A stretch of DNA of 64,000 nt from Candidatus Mesenet endosymbiont of Phosphuga atrata. GTDB lineage: Bacteria > Pseudomonadota > Alphaproteobacteria > Rickettsiales > Anaplasmataceae. The stretch lies in the NCBI RefSeq assembly GCF_964020175.1, contig NZ_OZ026541.1, positions 558,001-622,000 on the forward strand, written 5' to 3'. Under the pieces are notes generated by a model. It was not told the origin of the DNA, ran no database searches, and was given only the letters and a program-made list of their open reading frames with translations. This document shows, in pieces, positions 18,802 through 28,507 of the stretch. The first letter of the stretch is position 1; the number at the start of each line of letters is the position of its first letter. A program made the translations under genes and the position numbers.

Positions 18802-19706
18802 ATTGGAAAAGGAGGAACTGCTAATCAAAAAGTTACTAGAGGCTAGTTTAGAAGGTGAAATACCTATCAAATGAAGATGAAGAAAATAATCGTAGGAATG
18901 GCAAAAGTTCAAAGACTATATACAGATTCAGACTCGTTTGAGCTTATAACGCCTCGAGATGGAGATTTGAGCCACAAAAAAAAGACAGACTAATTTACAT
19001 CCTGAACTTGAAGCAAAAATTCTTAGTATGTTTGCAAGAGTTATAAAATCGCATATCGAAGAAATTATAAGATATCAGCAGCAGCAATATTACAATTACC
19101 AATGAGTGGCGCAGTCGGTCATATTTACCCAATAATTTGTATGGTTTTTCAAAGTAAGCAAATTCGTCATAGATCAAAAAAAGAGGTTTTTATTTGGCTG
19201 AAAGCGAGGGTTTTGGTTAGGAGTATTGAATGATCTCAAAGTGTAGAATAATTGCCAGCATAGATGGGCTCAAAAGCTTTCCATAAAGAACCAACGCAGA
19301 AGTGCAATTGTGTATAATGCATCAGATAAACTAAAATATGTATCCAGCAAAATGAATGATTTGAAGAAAAGCTTCAAATAGAGAAATAGCTGAAAATTTG
19401 AGCTGGAAGAAAAATGGGAATGTAGTGGCAAAATAATTGGGAAACTGGCTATTTTAAGTACTCAGATCCTGTTAGGCGGATAGTTTACACTACCAATCCC
19501 ATAGAGGGACTGCACAGGCAAATCAGGAAAAAACCAATTTACCAGTACAAATGCCTTGTACAAGCAATTATACTGTGCTATAAAAAAGATAGAGCAAAAT
19601 TGGACTATACCAAATTGGGCTTTAACCATCTCTCAACTTGATATTTTCTTTCCTAATAGATTAAAAATTCAGTTGAGTTTTTGACACAGTTTGTTGAATA
19701 CTCCCG
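18802..19706 (+). mobile_element. IS256-family remnant, heavily decayed
   Basis: Broken frames reconstruct an IS256 transposase. The order is an ITPRDGDLSHKKK segment (usual ETPRDR region), a VGHIYPIIC piece, HRSKKEVFIWLKARV, then VRRIVYTTNPIEGLHRQIRK (usual RRVIYTTNAIE region), and a LDYTKLGFNHLST tail. Multiple stops and indels mean no function. The right end reads TTTGACACAGTTTGTTGAA then TACTCCCG (to 19706), matching the 27-base fragment at 59719-59745. Confidence 0.75.
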
Positions 19707-19795
19707 AAAAACATTAAATCAGGATTCTGATAGTATATTTAAATTCTTCTGTCAGTTAATTCGTCATTGTCAGATTAAGTGGTGTCTAGTACATG
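19707..19795 (+). mobile_element. IS481-family right-end fragment
   Basis: The sequence encoding the tail KTLNQDSDSIFKFFCQLI and the terminal TGTCAGATTAAGTGGTGTCT is nearly identical to the end of the IS481 remnant at 59625-59712, and to the inverted fragment at 33615-33685. Here it abuts the IS256 end directly, showing rearrangement between elements. Confidence 0.65.
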
Positions 19796-19796
19796 T

Positions 19797-20063
19797 AAAC
19801 GTTTTAGTTCAGTTTGAATACCCCTAATTTTCTAGTTTGTCTCAGATGAAGAATGAGCTGCTTATCTGACTCCTTGACCTTTTGTAAGGGTGAAGTTTTA
19901 TGCCTACTACTGAGATCTACTAACCCCTTTTTACCTAACTCTTTATAACGTTTGTACCATTTACGTAAGGTAAATCGCGCAATACCATAATATTCTTTCC
20001 TGCATGGCCCAATTTTTTATATAACTCTATCCAATTCAGACGTAACTTAACCTTAGAATCCAT
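19797..20063 (-). pseudogene. IS481-family transposase N-terminal remnant
   Basis: From ATG at 20063 reading leftward, a transposase N terminus is visible: MDSKVKLRLNWIELYKKLG, then after a small deletion YYGIARFTLRKWYKRYKELG, KKGLVDLSSRHKTSPLQK and LRQTRKLGVFKLN. This is the helix-turn-helix region of an IS481-type transposase, different from the types at 53107 and 58868. The catalytic part is missing. The next 200 bases (20064-20262) show stop-riddled sequence without a recognised gene. Confidence 0.6.
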
Positions 20064-20262
20064 TCATTGGTGTGTTTATTTTTTATGATTGTAATAAGGT
20101 CTATAAACTATCTCAATTTTTATTTAATCTTACATCTTTATTGTAATAACCTTTATTAATCACACATTTGATGTTACGTAAATTGGCTACTTAATTACTT
20201 TCAAGACAGGTTCTTACTGTTTCATTAGCATCTCTTACTTCTATGCCAGTTCCGAAAGAGAT

Positions 20263-20430
20263 CTATACTTCTCTATAGCACATTCTTGATGTTCGCTCAG
20301 CTCTCTCAGTGTTACCTTTCAGCACATCTGTATCCAAGTTTATTTTATACTTTAATTTATGATCAAACTGCGATTGAGTTACATCATTAGTGGAAAGTTT
20401 AGATATCCTATTAGATAAAGTAGTTAGCAT
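20263..20430 (-). pseudogene. Short remnant of an unknown gene with G-rich RBS
   Basis: A 55-codon frame starts at ATG 20430 with GAGGGG 6 bases upstream and ends at TAG 20263. It reads MLTTLSNRISKLSTNDVTQS onwards, and the open reading continues past the stop in fragments (FGTGIEVRDANETVRTCLES), which suggests a truncated longer gene. I do not recognise the family. Its G-rich start site resembles that of the candidate effector genes. Confidence 0.35.
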
Positions 20431-20503
20431 AATTATCCCCTCTATTATTCATAATTATACTTAAACAAGCATATTATGCATGTTAACTATAAGCGTATGC
20501 ATG

Positions 20504-23500
20504 TCAAATTTTATCTGGTAACTTAAATTCTAACGCTTTAGCATCATCGACTGACCTACCGTAAGTTACTGCCTTAAAAAAAAGTGATTTTCCCATCATT
20601 GATGATTTTATATCCATATTGATGATTGATTCATTGAGTAAAACGAACCCTTCGCCTTTTTGGTGGCTTTTCATATATTTTTCTGTCCCAAATTTTCCTC
20701 TAAGCAATTTGCTCAGTCTATACCTGTTTTTACTGATAAGTTCAACATTATGAAACTCAATAATCTCATCACCCACAAATGCCAAATTAGCTTGATCTAA
20801 AACGGTTGAATAATTTAATACTATCTCTATCTCATTTTTTTCATCGAGAGCTCCAATCTGTCCTTCATCCAAATAATTTATGACAAAGCCGTAGATCGAA
20901 GGTTGATTAGCGTTTGCAATAGCTTTATAATTTTGCCCATTATTTTCTGACATAAATATGATTGCACCACGCCAATTATCTTCTACTCTGCCAACTACTA
21001 GTTTTATGTGATCTTTGTCATATGGCAGATACAATATTTCCAAGTATGTACTGCTTAAATGCTTAGGCAAATTTGCATTAGCTATTTCTCCTTTTACTGC
21101 AGGAAAGGAAAATTGATATATCGAGCTATTGTAGCTCATTCCTTCAATCTGCAGAGATAGGCTACCCGTTTTTATTTTAGTTATTCTTAAAACATGCTCT
21201 TCTTTGTCGTTTTTGACCTTGATAATATCACTTGGCGAAAGCCATAAGTATTTTATCGGTAAAGTAAAATTGTATATATTCCTTTCCTGCCAGAAATTAC
21301 AAAGCATAACTTCAGCTATATTCTGTGCCTGATTTTCTTCGAGGACTAATGGGATTTCCATAGTAGTAGTATTACCGAAACTACTACTATTTGAAAGTTG
21401 TGCATATTTTACATTAACTTGATAATCAAGTATTCTACTAATATATATAACATTAACTTTACTTTTAAGTTCTATTATTCGTTCAATACTAATCAAATTT
21501 TGCCCACTATAGCGCGTATCTGGCACGATATCATCTGTAGTAACAAATATGTCAGCTTCTCTGCCTCTATGAAGAAAGAGTAGCTTACGGTCTTGCTGAA
21601 TGATGTCGAAAAAGTATGCATTTTGTAAAATTTGAATTATTGAACGCAGAGGTTGCCTGTAGTTTATAACATATCCATGTAAAAATCCTCTCAGCATACT
21701 TACATCGAAATTCTTCTGATCTATTCCTGATCTTTGTAATATATCTGCTATAACGGTATCTATTTCTAATAATGAAATTTTACCCTGTATCCAATGCCCG
21801 GTTTGCCAATTGCCACAATCGGCCCAAACTTTACACAAATCGGGAAAATAAGGATATGGTCTTGCATCCCATGCCCACAAGAACATTTTTTCTACCATCT
21901 CTGAGTTATACCATTTTGCTAAAGTGCCATCTATTGCAGTTCTTTGTGTATGAAAATCCACATTTCCTTGTGAATAATATGGGTATTTGCTATCAATACT
22001 GCTTTGATCTATGAACGCATTTGGCTGATTGCTGCAGCCATCAACACTAGGGAAACCATATTCAGTGAACCATATCTTTTTCATTTTTGGCTGCCATTTG
22101 GTTGTTTTACCATCTGGATTTATATGATGTTTGCTCCACCATTCTTCAATATTTTTCCAAGCAAAGCGGCCATCAGTATAATTCGTTTTGCCAGTTCTAT
22201 TTTTTGGATCTAAATAGAAATAGTCATAACCTTCACCACTTATCCACCCCTTTTCTATATCATGTTTTGTATAACCAAAAGTTGGTTGACGTCCATCAGT
22301 GAGTGGGAAGTAGGCATCAATACCAATAACGTCTATGCTGTCTGAAGACCACAGCCCATCCATATGATACCATCCATCTGATGAATGATACTCAGTCCAA
22401 TCTGCAGCATACGTAACTATTGCATTATTTCCCAACTTTTGCTTTACTTGCTCTGCAAGTTTTACAAATTCTGTAATAGCAGGGTAATCGCCACTATTAT
22501 CTTTTATCTTGGTTAGGCCAATAAATTCAGAACCAATAATAAACCCGTCTATTTTACCTTGAAAAAGTGTTGAGTAATGCAATATAAATTTATTATACTC
22601 TACAAAAAAGCTATTTACATCCTCAGATAGACCAGTTAAATATCCCCGCCAAGGCTTAGTGGGAATATCTATAAGTAGCATTGGGTAAAGCATAACCTTA
22701 TAACCTCTGCTGTGCAGTTCTTGTATGCATCTAAGCAACGCTACATCACTTACAGTACCACCATATCTTGGGTTACCTTGACTATCTTTTGAGATGATCT
22801 TAGCTTTACTTCTTGTTATCTCTCCAACTTGCCAATCATCTAGAATTGTTACTGAATCATATTGAAACTCAACTGCAGGATATATTTTGCAATCCTTTAT
22901 ATCTAAATTATTGGCAAACCAATTTACAACTACTGATACCCATTCAATATTTGGTAGATTCATTTTTAGCTGCTTTAAGGAGAGCATAAAATCTGTTTCG
23001 CTACTATAGTTATGATGATTCACCCTTTGAGTTGGCCCATAAGTAATGTTTTTATCACCTACATTCTCCTGAGCTATTTTCATCTGTATTTTAGTATCGT
23101 AGACAAATTCTCCAGAACCTGGTATGAGGTTTACGTTTTTTATTCGTGCTACAACTGAAGAGTTGTTAATTTTTGGCAGTGACGTAACTTCAAACGTAAA
23201 ATTTGGTACGCGATTGCTATAATCTGCTAAAGGAAAATCTTCAATGACAATATAAGCTAAGCCTCTATAAGCTGGGCTACTACCTTCTATAGATTCAATA
23301 AATGGATCAGGCTCTTGATCTTCTGTGCCCTTATAAAGCTTAAATCTTATCTCATCTGCAGTTAAAAGTTTATCGTTAGCCCAGATTTTGGTTACATCCT
23401 CTATTTCTCCTTCGCATATACCAATTGCAAGAGTTGCAAAATAACTATAGCTTACGTAGCTGTCTGCTTTGCCAAACCCAAGTATACTGGCAATTTTTGC

Positions 23501-23779
23501 ATCTTCAGAACGTACTTCCTTAATTGGTTGTGCCCATATTATATTCCCTGCAACACGTGCAGTGCCGTAGATAATTGGAATCATCTTTCCATAAGTTGAG
23601 GTTTGAATGTTTAAATCTTTAATCCTGGATCCGTGTTTTGTATTATCAAGACCAAACAGTGCACTGTCTATTCTTGAGCCAAGTGCAGCGCCAAGTTCTG
23701 CACCGATAAATTGGCCTATCATTCCCATAAAGGAACTACCAATACTGCTGCCAATTGCAGATAATATTATTGTAGACAT
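20504..23779 (-). CDS. GTA-type baseplate/tail protein with TIM-barrel domain
   Basis: A 1,091-residue intact protein resembling the baseplate 'megatron' protein of alphaproteobacterial gene transfer agents (gp15 of the Rhodobacter GTA, about 1,300 residues). Visible landmarks: a Gly-rich N terminus (SAIGSSIGSSFMGMIGQFIG), the GTA TIM-barrel region with RYGGTVSDVALLRCIQELHS, IWFTEYGFPSVDGCSNQPNA and MFLWAWDARPYPYFPDL. A C-terminal phage-tail region follows, with DEIIEFHNVELISKNRYRLS and KLLRGKFGTE. In the family it sits at the tail tip and contacts the recipient cell. No capsid, portal, terminase or other tail gene is nearby; it is bordered by IS debris and a Ulp1-like gene. The uninterrupted 3.3-kb frame in a decayed region suggests recent or ongoing selection. 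Confidence 0.88.
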   Translation of the reverse strand: MSTIILSAIGSSIGSSFMGMIGQFIGAELGAALGSRIDSALFGLDNTKHGSRIKDLNIQTSTYGKMIPIIYGTARVAGNIIWAQPIKEVRSEDAKIASILGFGKADSYVSYSYFATLAIGICEGEIEDVTKIWANDKLLTADEIRFKLYKGTEDQEPDPFIESIEGSSPAYRGLAYIVIEDFPLADYSNRVPNFTFEVTSLPKINNSSVVARIKNVNLIPGSGEFVYDTKIQMKIAQENVGDKNITYGPTQRVNHHNYSSETDFMLSLKQLKMNLPNIEWVSVVVNWFANNLDIKDCKIYPAVEFQYDSVTILDDWQVGEITRSKAKIISKDSQGNPRYGGTVSDVALLRCIQELHSRGYKVMLYPMLLIDIPTKPWRGYLTGLSEDVNSFFVEYNKFILHYSTLFQGKIDGFIIGSEFIGLTKIKDNSGDYPAITEFVKLAEQVKQKLGNNAIVTYAADWTEYHSSDGWYHMDGLWSSDSIDVIGIDAYFPLTDGRQPTFGYTKHDIEKGWISGEGYDYFYLDPKNRTGKTNYTDGRFAWKNIEEWWSKHHINPDGKTTKWQPKMKKIWFTEYGFPSVDGCSNQPNAFIDQSSIDSKYPYYSQGNVDFHTQRTAIDGTLAKWYNSEMVEKMFLWAWDARPYPYFPDLCKVWADCGNWQTGHWIQGKISLLEIDTVIADILQRSGIDQKNFDVSMLRGFLHGYVINYRQPLRSIIQILQNAYFFDIIQQDRKLLFLHRGREADIFVTTDDIVPDTRYSGQNLISIERIIELKSKVNVIYISRILDYQVNVKYAQLSNSSSFGNTTTMEIPLVLEENQAQNIAEVMLCNFWQERNIYNFTLPIKYLWLSPSDIIKVKNDKEEHVLRITKIKTGSLSLQIEGMSYNSSIYQFSFPAVKGEIANANLPKHLSSTYLEILYLPYDKDHIKLVVGRVEDNWRGAIIFMSENNGQNYKAIANANQPSIYGFVINYLDEGQIGALDEKNEIEIVLNYSTVLDQANLAFVGDEIIEFHNVELISKNRYRLSKLLRGKFGTEKYMKSHQKGEGFVLLNESIINMDIKSSMMGKSLFFKAVTYGRSVDDAKALEFKLPDKI

Positions 23780-24037
23780 AAGTGTGAAATTTGTAGTATG
23801 AAAATTCTGTAAAAAGGCATTTGAAAATACCTTTAGCTAAAACTATTGAAAGTTTAAGTGAGAATTAAATAGGTAGGAAACAAAAAATAATCTTTATGCG
23901 TAACAGCAAGCAGAGTGATTTTTGATATTGCTTGCTTATTAATATTTTAATGACAAAATAAGATTAATTTTAAAATCTAATTTAGCTCAAGAAAAGTAAG
24001 CTTTTTAGTCATGATATATAACTTAGGGGGTTGTTAT

Positions 24038-25285
24038 ATGCATTATTTAAAACGCATCTGGCAGTGGCTTAAAAACGTTATATCAAAAATTTTAACCTTC
24101 TTTGGTTTTTTAAAACCTAAAGCTTCTACTGTAGGCAATATCAAAAAATCTAATAGCAATACTACATATAAGCAAGGGAACGAAATAGATTTGAGTAAAA
24201 CGAAGCAAAGTATTAATATCGACAAATCTGACAGCAGTACTACTTGTAAACAAGAGAATTCTACAACCTCAAGTAAAGTAGGAAATGGTGTACAAGAAAT
24301 TATTGATGGCATCGATCCTGAAAACATTGAAGAGTTTAAAGATTTCTTTACAAGCCCAAACAATCCAGGTTGGTATACTTCTGAAGGAATTCTGATTTCA
24401 CTATTTGATTTGCTTTTAGATTCTTGTCGCCATAAGGAAAGACCTGTGATTCTCGTACAAGGGGCTAACTTTAACCCTAAGCCGCTTTCTTTATCCGAAG
24501 AATTCGAAGAAATATCTAAGTTGTATAATAAGAGAAACATTCTTTATATCAGACTTCATCCTACAGAAACACCAGGTAATGACGAGCGACATTGGATAAT
24601 CTTTTACTTCTTTAGAGAGAACAAGCAGAATAAATTATTATTTGTTGATTCCTTAAGCCAAGGGAGAAATTCAAAAGATATTCAAAAAATCTTAGAATCT
24701 TTTTTAAAGGAGACAAAACGCAGTCTGCATGTTTCTATTACTAAAATTCAACAAGACGGCTATTCATGTGGTTTAATTGCATCTGAAGTTACAAGAATGA
24801 TATACTTAAGTCACGTAAATATTGGAACCATTGATGGTAACTTTATTAATCTTGGTGACTTCTTACCTAGTTGTGAGTTGAATCAATTAATTACTTCTTG
24901 TGAGAAAAAAGGCAAAATTAATTATGGAGGAACAGAGTATAGCCTTAATGCTAGCGATTTTAGAGCGGCGCATAATTCAGTTGCATTAAAATTTGGTCTT
25001 GCTGGCAATCTTCTTGCTTCAAATTCTCAAAAGCAGATTTCTTTACATCAAATATTAAATGGCGAAAAAATAAACTACAATGAGGCTAGAAAATTGGTAA
25101 AAAAACATGGTCTCAAAAAAGAAAGTACAGCATTGGTAGAAAAAATAAAAGAGATTAGAGTGGTCTTTATTGGTAAGGCAGATGATGTAGAAGAATTTTC
25201 TCAAGGTATTAAAGCATTAAGTCAAGCTCATGTAGAAAATATTGGATCTAATGAATATTATTCTAGCAAATCTAATACTTTCTAA
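24038..25285 (+). CDS. Ulp1-like (C48-type) cysteine protease, candidate effector
   Basis: A 415-residue protein whose centre matches the SUMO/ubiquitin-like protease fold. It has His185-Trp186 (RHWIIFYF), Asp204 (LFVDSLSQG) and the oxyanion/nucleophile block QQDGYSCGL with Gln238 and Cys244, the same spacing as QPNGYDCG in Ulp1. The N terminus is an amphipathic to hydrophobic helix (residues 4-25), then a Ser/Thr/Lys linker with two similar units, KSNSNTTYKQGN and KSDSSTTCKQEN. About 155 residues of unknown sequence follow the catalytic core. I infer a deubiquitylase or deSUMOylase-type effector. It is much shorter than CifB and I see no nuclease modules. The start is ATG 24038 with GGGGG 7 bases upstream, rather than ATG 24011. 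Confidence 0.8.
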   Translation: MHYLKRIWQWLKNVISKILTFFGFLKPKASTVGNIKKSNSNTTYKQGNEIDLSKTKQSINIDKSDSSTTCKQENSTTSSKVGNGVQEIIDGIDPENIEEFKDFFTSPNNPGWYTSEGILISLFDLLLDSCRHKERPVILVQGANFNPKPLSLSEEFEEISKLYNKRNILYIRLHPTETPGNDERHWIIFYFFRENKQNKLLFVDSLSQGRNSKDIQKILESFLKETKRSLHVSITKIQQDGYSCGLIASEVTRMIYLSHVNIGTIDGNFINLGDFLPSCELNQLITSCEKKGKINYGGTEYSLNASDFRAAHNSVALKFGLAGNLLASNSQKQISLHQILNGEKINYNEARKLVKKHGLKKESTALVEKIKEIRVVFIGKADDVEEFSQGIKALSQAHVENIGSNEYYSSKSNTF

Positions 25286-25303
25286 AGAGATAGCGACAAC
25301 TTT

Positions 25304-25330
25304 GCCGACGTGGTTTTATACCGGCTTTTT
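25304..25330 (+). terminator. Possible intrinsic terminator after the Ulp1-like gene
   Basis: GCCG (25304-25307) and CGGC (25322-25325) can close a short hairpin followed directly by TTTTT, 19 bases after the stop codon. The stem is short with imperfect inner pairing, so the call is tentative. Confidence 0.35.
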
Positions 25331-25455
25331 ATGAAAAAATAGATGATTAGCAATAATATTATGTATTGAATGCATGTATTCTCCTGTAAAAAAGTTTTGC
25401 TTTTCCCAACACAGCTTTTAACCAATAGATTGTATTTCATTTTTTCCTATTCCTA

Positions 25456-26457
25456 TTAACATTTATTTTGTTGCTTTACGCATTTTAGAACATATAAGTT
25501 CATTGCGAACGATATAAAAGCAAATACCTGATGTGCTGAGGCAAAAACTATCGGTACTTTTAGCAATAGAGTTATTACTCCCAAAGTTGCCTGTATGATA
25601 AGGCACAGTAGTAGTATAAGTAAAGACTTCATTTTTTTATTTTTTACTACTATAGATATAGCTATAATTATTATTATAAATGCTAAATTTCTATGTATAA
25701 ATTGTACTGCTACACTATTTTGAAAAATATTGAGCCATTTTGGCTCCATAAAAAATAGATCCTGTGGTATGATTTGATCGTCCATCAGTGGAAAAGTATT
25801 ATAAATAAGTCCTGCATTAAGCCCAGCGACAAAAGCACCGTATATTATTTGTATAAAGGTTAAACTTAAGATTAATATCAAAAGCACTACATTGTTGATG
25901 CTAACTTCTACTTTATTTTTTTGATCTGTTACGTATTCTACAAATTCTAACCACAGCATAGAAAAAATCATAAGAGTCAAGGCCAAGTGTATGGCCAATC
26001 TGTAGTGGCTAACATGCGGCTGATTTACTAATCCACTTTTTACCATGTACCACCCAGCACAACCCTGTATAAGCCCTAATATAAAGATTATGGATAATTT
26101 TATAACTAGCGTTTTGGGCAACTTTTTTTTTATTAAAAAGTAGATAAATGGTATGCAAAAAATAAGACCAGTAATTCTAGCAAATAACCTATGTATATAT
26201 TCTATTAAATAGATTTTTTTGAAATCCCCCATATCAATATCATAATTAAAAATTTTATATTCAGGAGTTTTCTGATATTTTTCTTTTTCCAAAAGCCATT
26301 GATTTTTATTAAGTGGTGGCAATATTCCTGTTATTGGTTTCCACTCAGTGATTGATAGGCCAGCTCTTGTAAGTCTTGTAACCCCACCAATAAATATCAT
26401 TACAATGATCATTATGCAGCAAAAAAAAAGCCAAATAGCTACTGGCTCTTTTTTCAT
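25456..26457 (-). CDS. ctaA: Heme A synthase (CtaA/COX15 type 2)
   Basis: Oxidises heme O to heme A for cytochrome c oxidase, in the inner membrane. The 333-residue protein has about eight hydrophobic segments and the family motif GGVTRLTRAGLSITEWKPI with GILPPLNKNQW after it. It also has the EYIHRLFAR heme-ligand histidine and a second HRNLAF histidine in the C-terminal half, with a further His in SAHQVFAF. Its start codon lies within the last bases of the upstream glycosyltransferase gene (4-base overlap), so it is the last gene of the atp Fo-glycosyltransferase-ctaA run. Confidence 0.93.
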   Translation of the reverse strand: MKKEPVAIWLFFCCIMIIVMIFIGGVTRLTRAGLSITEWKPITGILPPLNKNQWLLEKEKYQKTPEYKIFNYDIDMGDFKKIYLIEYIHRLFARITGLIFCIPFIYFLIKKKLPKTLVIKLSIIFILGLIQGCAGWYMVKSGLVNQPHVSHYRLAIHLALTLMIFSMLWLEFVEYVTDQKNKVEVSINNVVLLILILSLTFIQIIYGAFVAGLNAGLIYNTFPLMDDQIIPQDLFFMEPKWLNIFQNSVAVQFIHRNLAFIIIIIAISIVVKNKKMKSLLILLLCLIIQATLGVITLLLKVPIVFASAHQVFAFISFAMNLYVLKCVKQQNKC

Positions 26458-28028
26458 AAATGAAACCCATGTTTGGTTTTATTCCAACGCTGAGGGGATT
26501 TTATTAACTCCCATAAAGCAATAGCACTAGCAACTGAATGTAGCAGCCAATATATTGGAAAAATGACAGCTAATAAATAAAAATTTGCTTTCATTTTTTT
26601 CTCTTTTATTATAGCAAAAAGAGTTACAGTGTTTATGATATACATAAAAGTAAGATAATATAAAAACACCTGATTTAAGTATTGTACAAGTATAAGAGAT
26701 GTAAATAAAAATGGAGTGGTGAAAAAAGTAAAAGCTGTACTTCCAACGAAGAGATTTAATAACAAAATTCCTTTTAGCCCAGTTGCTTTATATAACTGTT
26801 TCAAATTTTTCATATGGACAATATAAGTTTTAACATAGCCCTTTATCCAACGAGCACGCTGTTTAATCCAAGCAAATATATTGATTGGTGACTCTTCTAA
26901 AGTTTCTGAATCGATAACTTTAGTATAGTATCCCATTGCAGCAAGTCTTAAACCAAGGTCAGCATCTTCAGTAACATTATATGCGTCCCATAAATATACT
27001 TTTTTTAAAGCTTCCATCCTAAAATGATTACTACTACCGCCCAGGGGTATTGGTATATTAATTTTTTGCATACCACGTAACAGATAATGAAACCAACTAA
27101 TATATTCTAAAGAAAAAAATTTTGTTAAAAGATTACAATCATAATTGTAATAACCAAGTTTTGCTTGCACACATGCCAATTTACTATCTCCTTGCTTAAA
27201 TTCAGCTAAAGCTTTCTTTAGCTGCAGAGGATCTGGTATGTCATCAGCATCGTAGATAACAACGTATTCTCCTTTGGAAAAGCATAGGGCGTAATTACAT
27301 GCCTTAGATTTTGTTTTAGGAAACGAATTTGGCACTATAATAGTTTCAAAATTTTCTGGTAAATTAAATTCCTTTAAGTTCCATATAGTTTCTTTATCAT
27401 CTTCCTCTATTATAAGTTTTATATCTAGTTTAGATTTTGGATAGTCAATGTTATTTATATTATCAATTAGCTGCTTAATAACTTTATTTTCATTTAAAAT
27501 AGGTAAAAGTATTGTATATACTGGCAATTCGTTACCATCCTTATACTTTGAGCTTGCTTTTTTATTGCAAAAACCAAGCAGAATTATTATGTACCGAAAT
27601 AATGTACTAGAAGCGGAAATAAATAATATGATTAGTAATGAAACTGCAGCAAAACCTTTTGTTAAAGCTAAGATAGAGATGAGGAGAGTAAATATTACAT
27701 AGGTTATAGTACCAAACTTTATATCTTTAGCTGAAAATTTATCGTTTTTATAGTATAAATAGTTCGTTGAAAATTCTATATAACCAAAAAAAGCGTTAAG
27801 AGAGCTAATAATTTTATTATAATCTGATTTAAATAAAATGAAATTATTGCTATATTTTCCTTTTAACCATCTTATAACCAAGTGATCAATATCACTTACT
27901 ATGATAAAAGTAATATTATTTAGCCTTTGCCAAGGTAGTAAACCAAATTTATAATAGTAAAGTTTATCATTGATACCCCAAATATCGTAATCTAACTTTA
28001 TTTTTGATATATCAATTTCTCTGCACAT
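26454..28028 (-). CDS. Family 2 glycosyltransferase, membrane-bound
   Basis: A 524-residue inner-membrane protein. Residues 30-90 resemble the small N-terminal domain of type II secretion ATPases that is often joined to glycosyltransferases in this class. Two membrane segments follow, then a GT2 catalytic domain (about 170-400) with PILNENKVIKQLIDNI, the DxD motif YDADDIPDP, the acceptor EDADLGLRL and the processive-type QRARW. Three or four hydrophobic segments end the protein. The Q(x)xRW motif suggests a polymerising or cellulose-synthase-like enzyme, though these organisms lack LPS and make little surface polysaccharide; the product is unknown. It overlaps atpF by 1 base and ctaA by 4. 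Confidence 0.87.
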   Translation of the reverse strand: MCREIDISKIKLDYDIWGINDKLYYYKFGLLPWQRLNNITFIIVSDIDHLVIRWLKGKYSNNFILFKSDYNKIISSLNAFFGYIEFSTNYLYYKNDKFSAKDIKFGTITYVIFTLLISILALTKGFAAVSLLIILFISASSTLFRYIIILLGFCNKKASSKYKDGNELPVYTILLPILNENKVIKQLIDNINNIDYPKSKLDIKLIIEEDDKETIWNLKEFNLPENFETIIVPNSFPKTKSKACNYALCFSKGEYVVIYDADDIPDPLQLKKALAEFKQGDSKLACVQAKLGYYNYDCNLLTKFFSLEYISWFHYLLRGMQKINIPIPLGGSSNHFRMEALKKVYLWDAYNVTEDADLGLRLAAMGYYTKVIDSETLEESPINIFAWIKQRARWIKGYVKTYIVHMKNLKQLYKATGLKGILLLNLFVGSTAFTFFTTPFLFTSLILVQYLNQVFLYYLTFMYIINTVTLFAIIKEKKMKANFYLLAVIFPIYWLLHSVASAIALWELIKSPQRWNKTKHGFHL

Positions 28029-28507
28029 TAATGCAATTTTTTACTTAAATCGCGTGATAAAGAAGAAATAACCTCGCTGTTATTGTTTTCATTCCTTACA
28101 TATTCTTGAATCAATTTTTCTGCTGTCTTTGCTGCAATTACTACTGAATCAGACATTAACTTTTGCACTGCTTCTGAAATTTTATTATCTATTTTAGAGA
28201 TAATAAGATCTTGATAGTTATCAAGCATCTCTTCTATTTGTTTTTCTTTATTTTTTATTATTAAGTCTGCTTCATAATTAGCATTCTCTATAGTTTTTTT
28301 TATTTCTTCTTGAATATTCTCATTTTTTAGCAGTATCGAATTCAAAAAAGATAATGATTCCTTTTCGATGTTTAAAGAATTCTCTATTTCTGTATGAACA
28401 CAGCTACGTTTTTTGCTCAAAAAATTACTAACAAATTTATAACCAGGTTTGCATCCAAATGCGCAAACCATAATAAATGCAAGAAGAATAATTGATGATG
28501 CAGACAT
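28028..28507 (-). CDS. atpF: ATP synthase Fo subunit b
   Basis: One of the two peripheral-stalk subunits that hold F1 against Fo. The 159-residue product has an N-terminal membrane segment (MSASSIILLAFIMVCAFGC) and a long charged helix to the C terminus (for example ENANYEADLIIKNKEKQIEE). It is diverged but its place after b' matches the alphaproteobacterial a-c-b'-b order. It overlaps its neighbours by single bases on both sides, which implies coupled translation. Confidence 0.85.
   Translation of the reverse strand: MSASSIILLAFIMVCAFGCKPGYKFVSNFLSKKRSCVHTEIENSLNIEKESLSFLNSILLKNENIQEEIKKTIENANYEADLIIKNKEKQIEEMLDNYQDLIISKIDNKISEAVQKLMSDSVVIAAKTAEKLIQEYVRNENNNSEVISSLSRDLSKKLH

Noticed and set aside
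24038-25285. Cytoplasmic-incompatibility gene cifB
   Set aside because: It has a Ulp1-like core, but the protein is only 415 residues, no PD-(D/E)XK modules are visible, and there is no cifA-like gene upstream.
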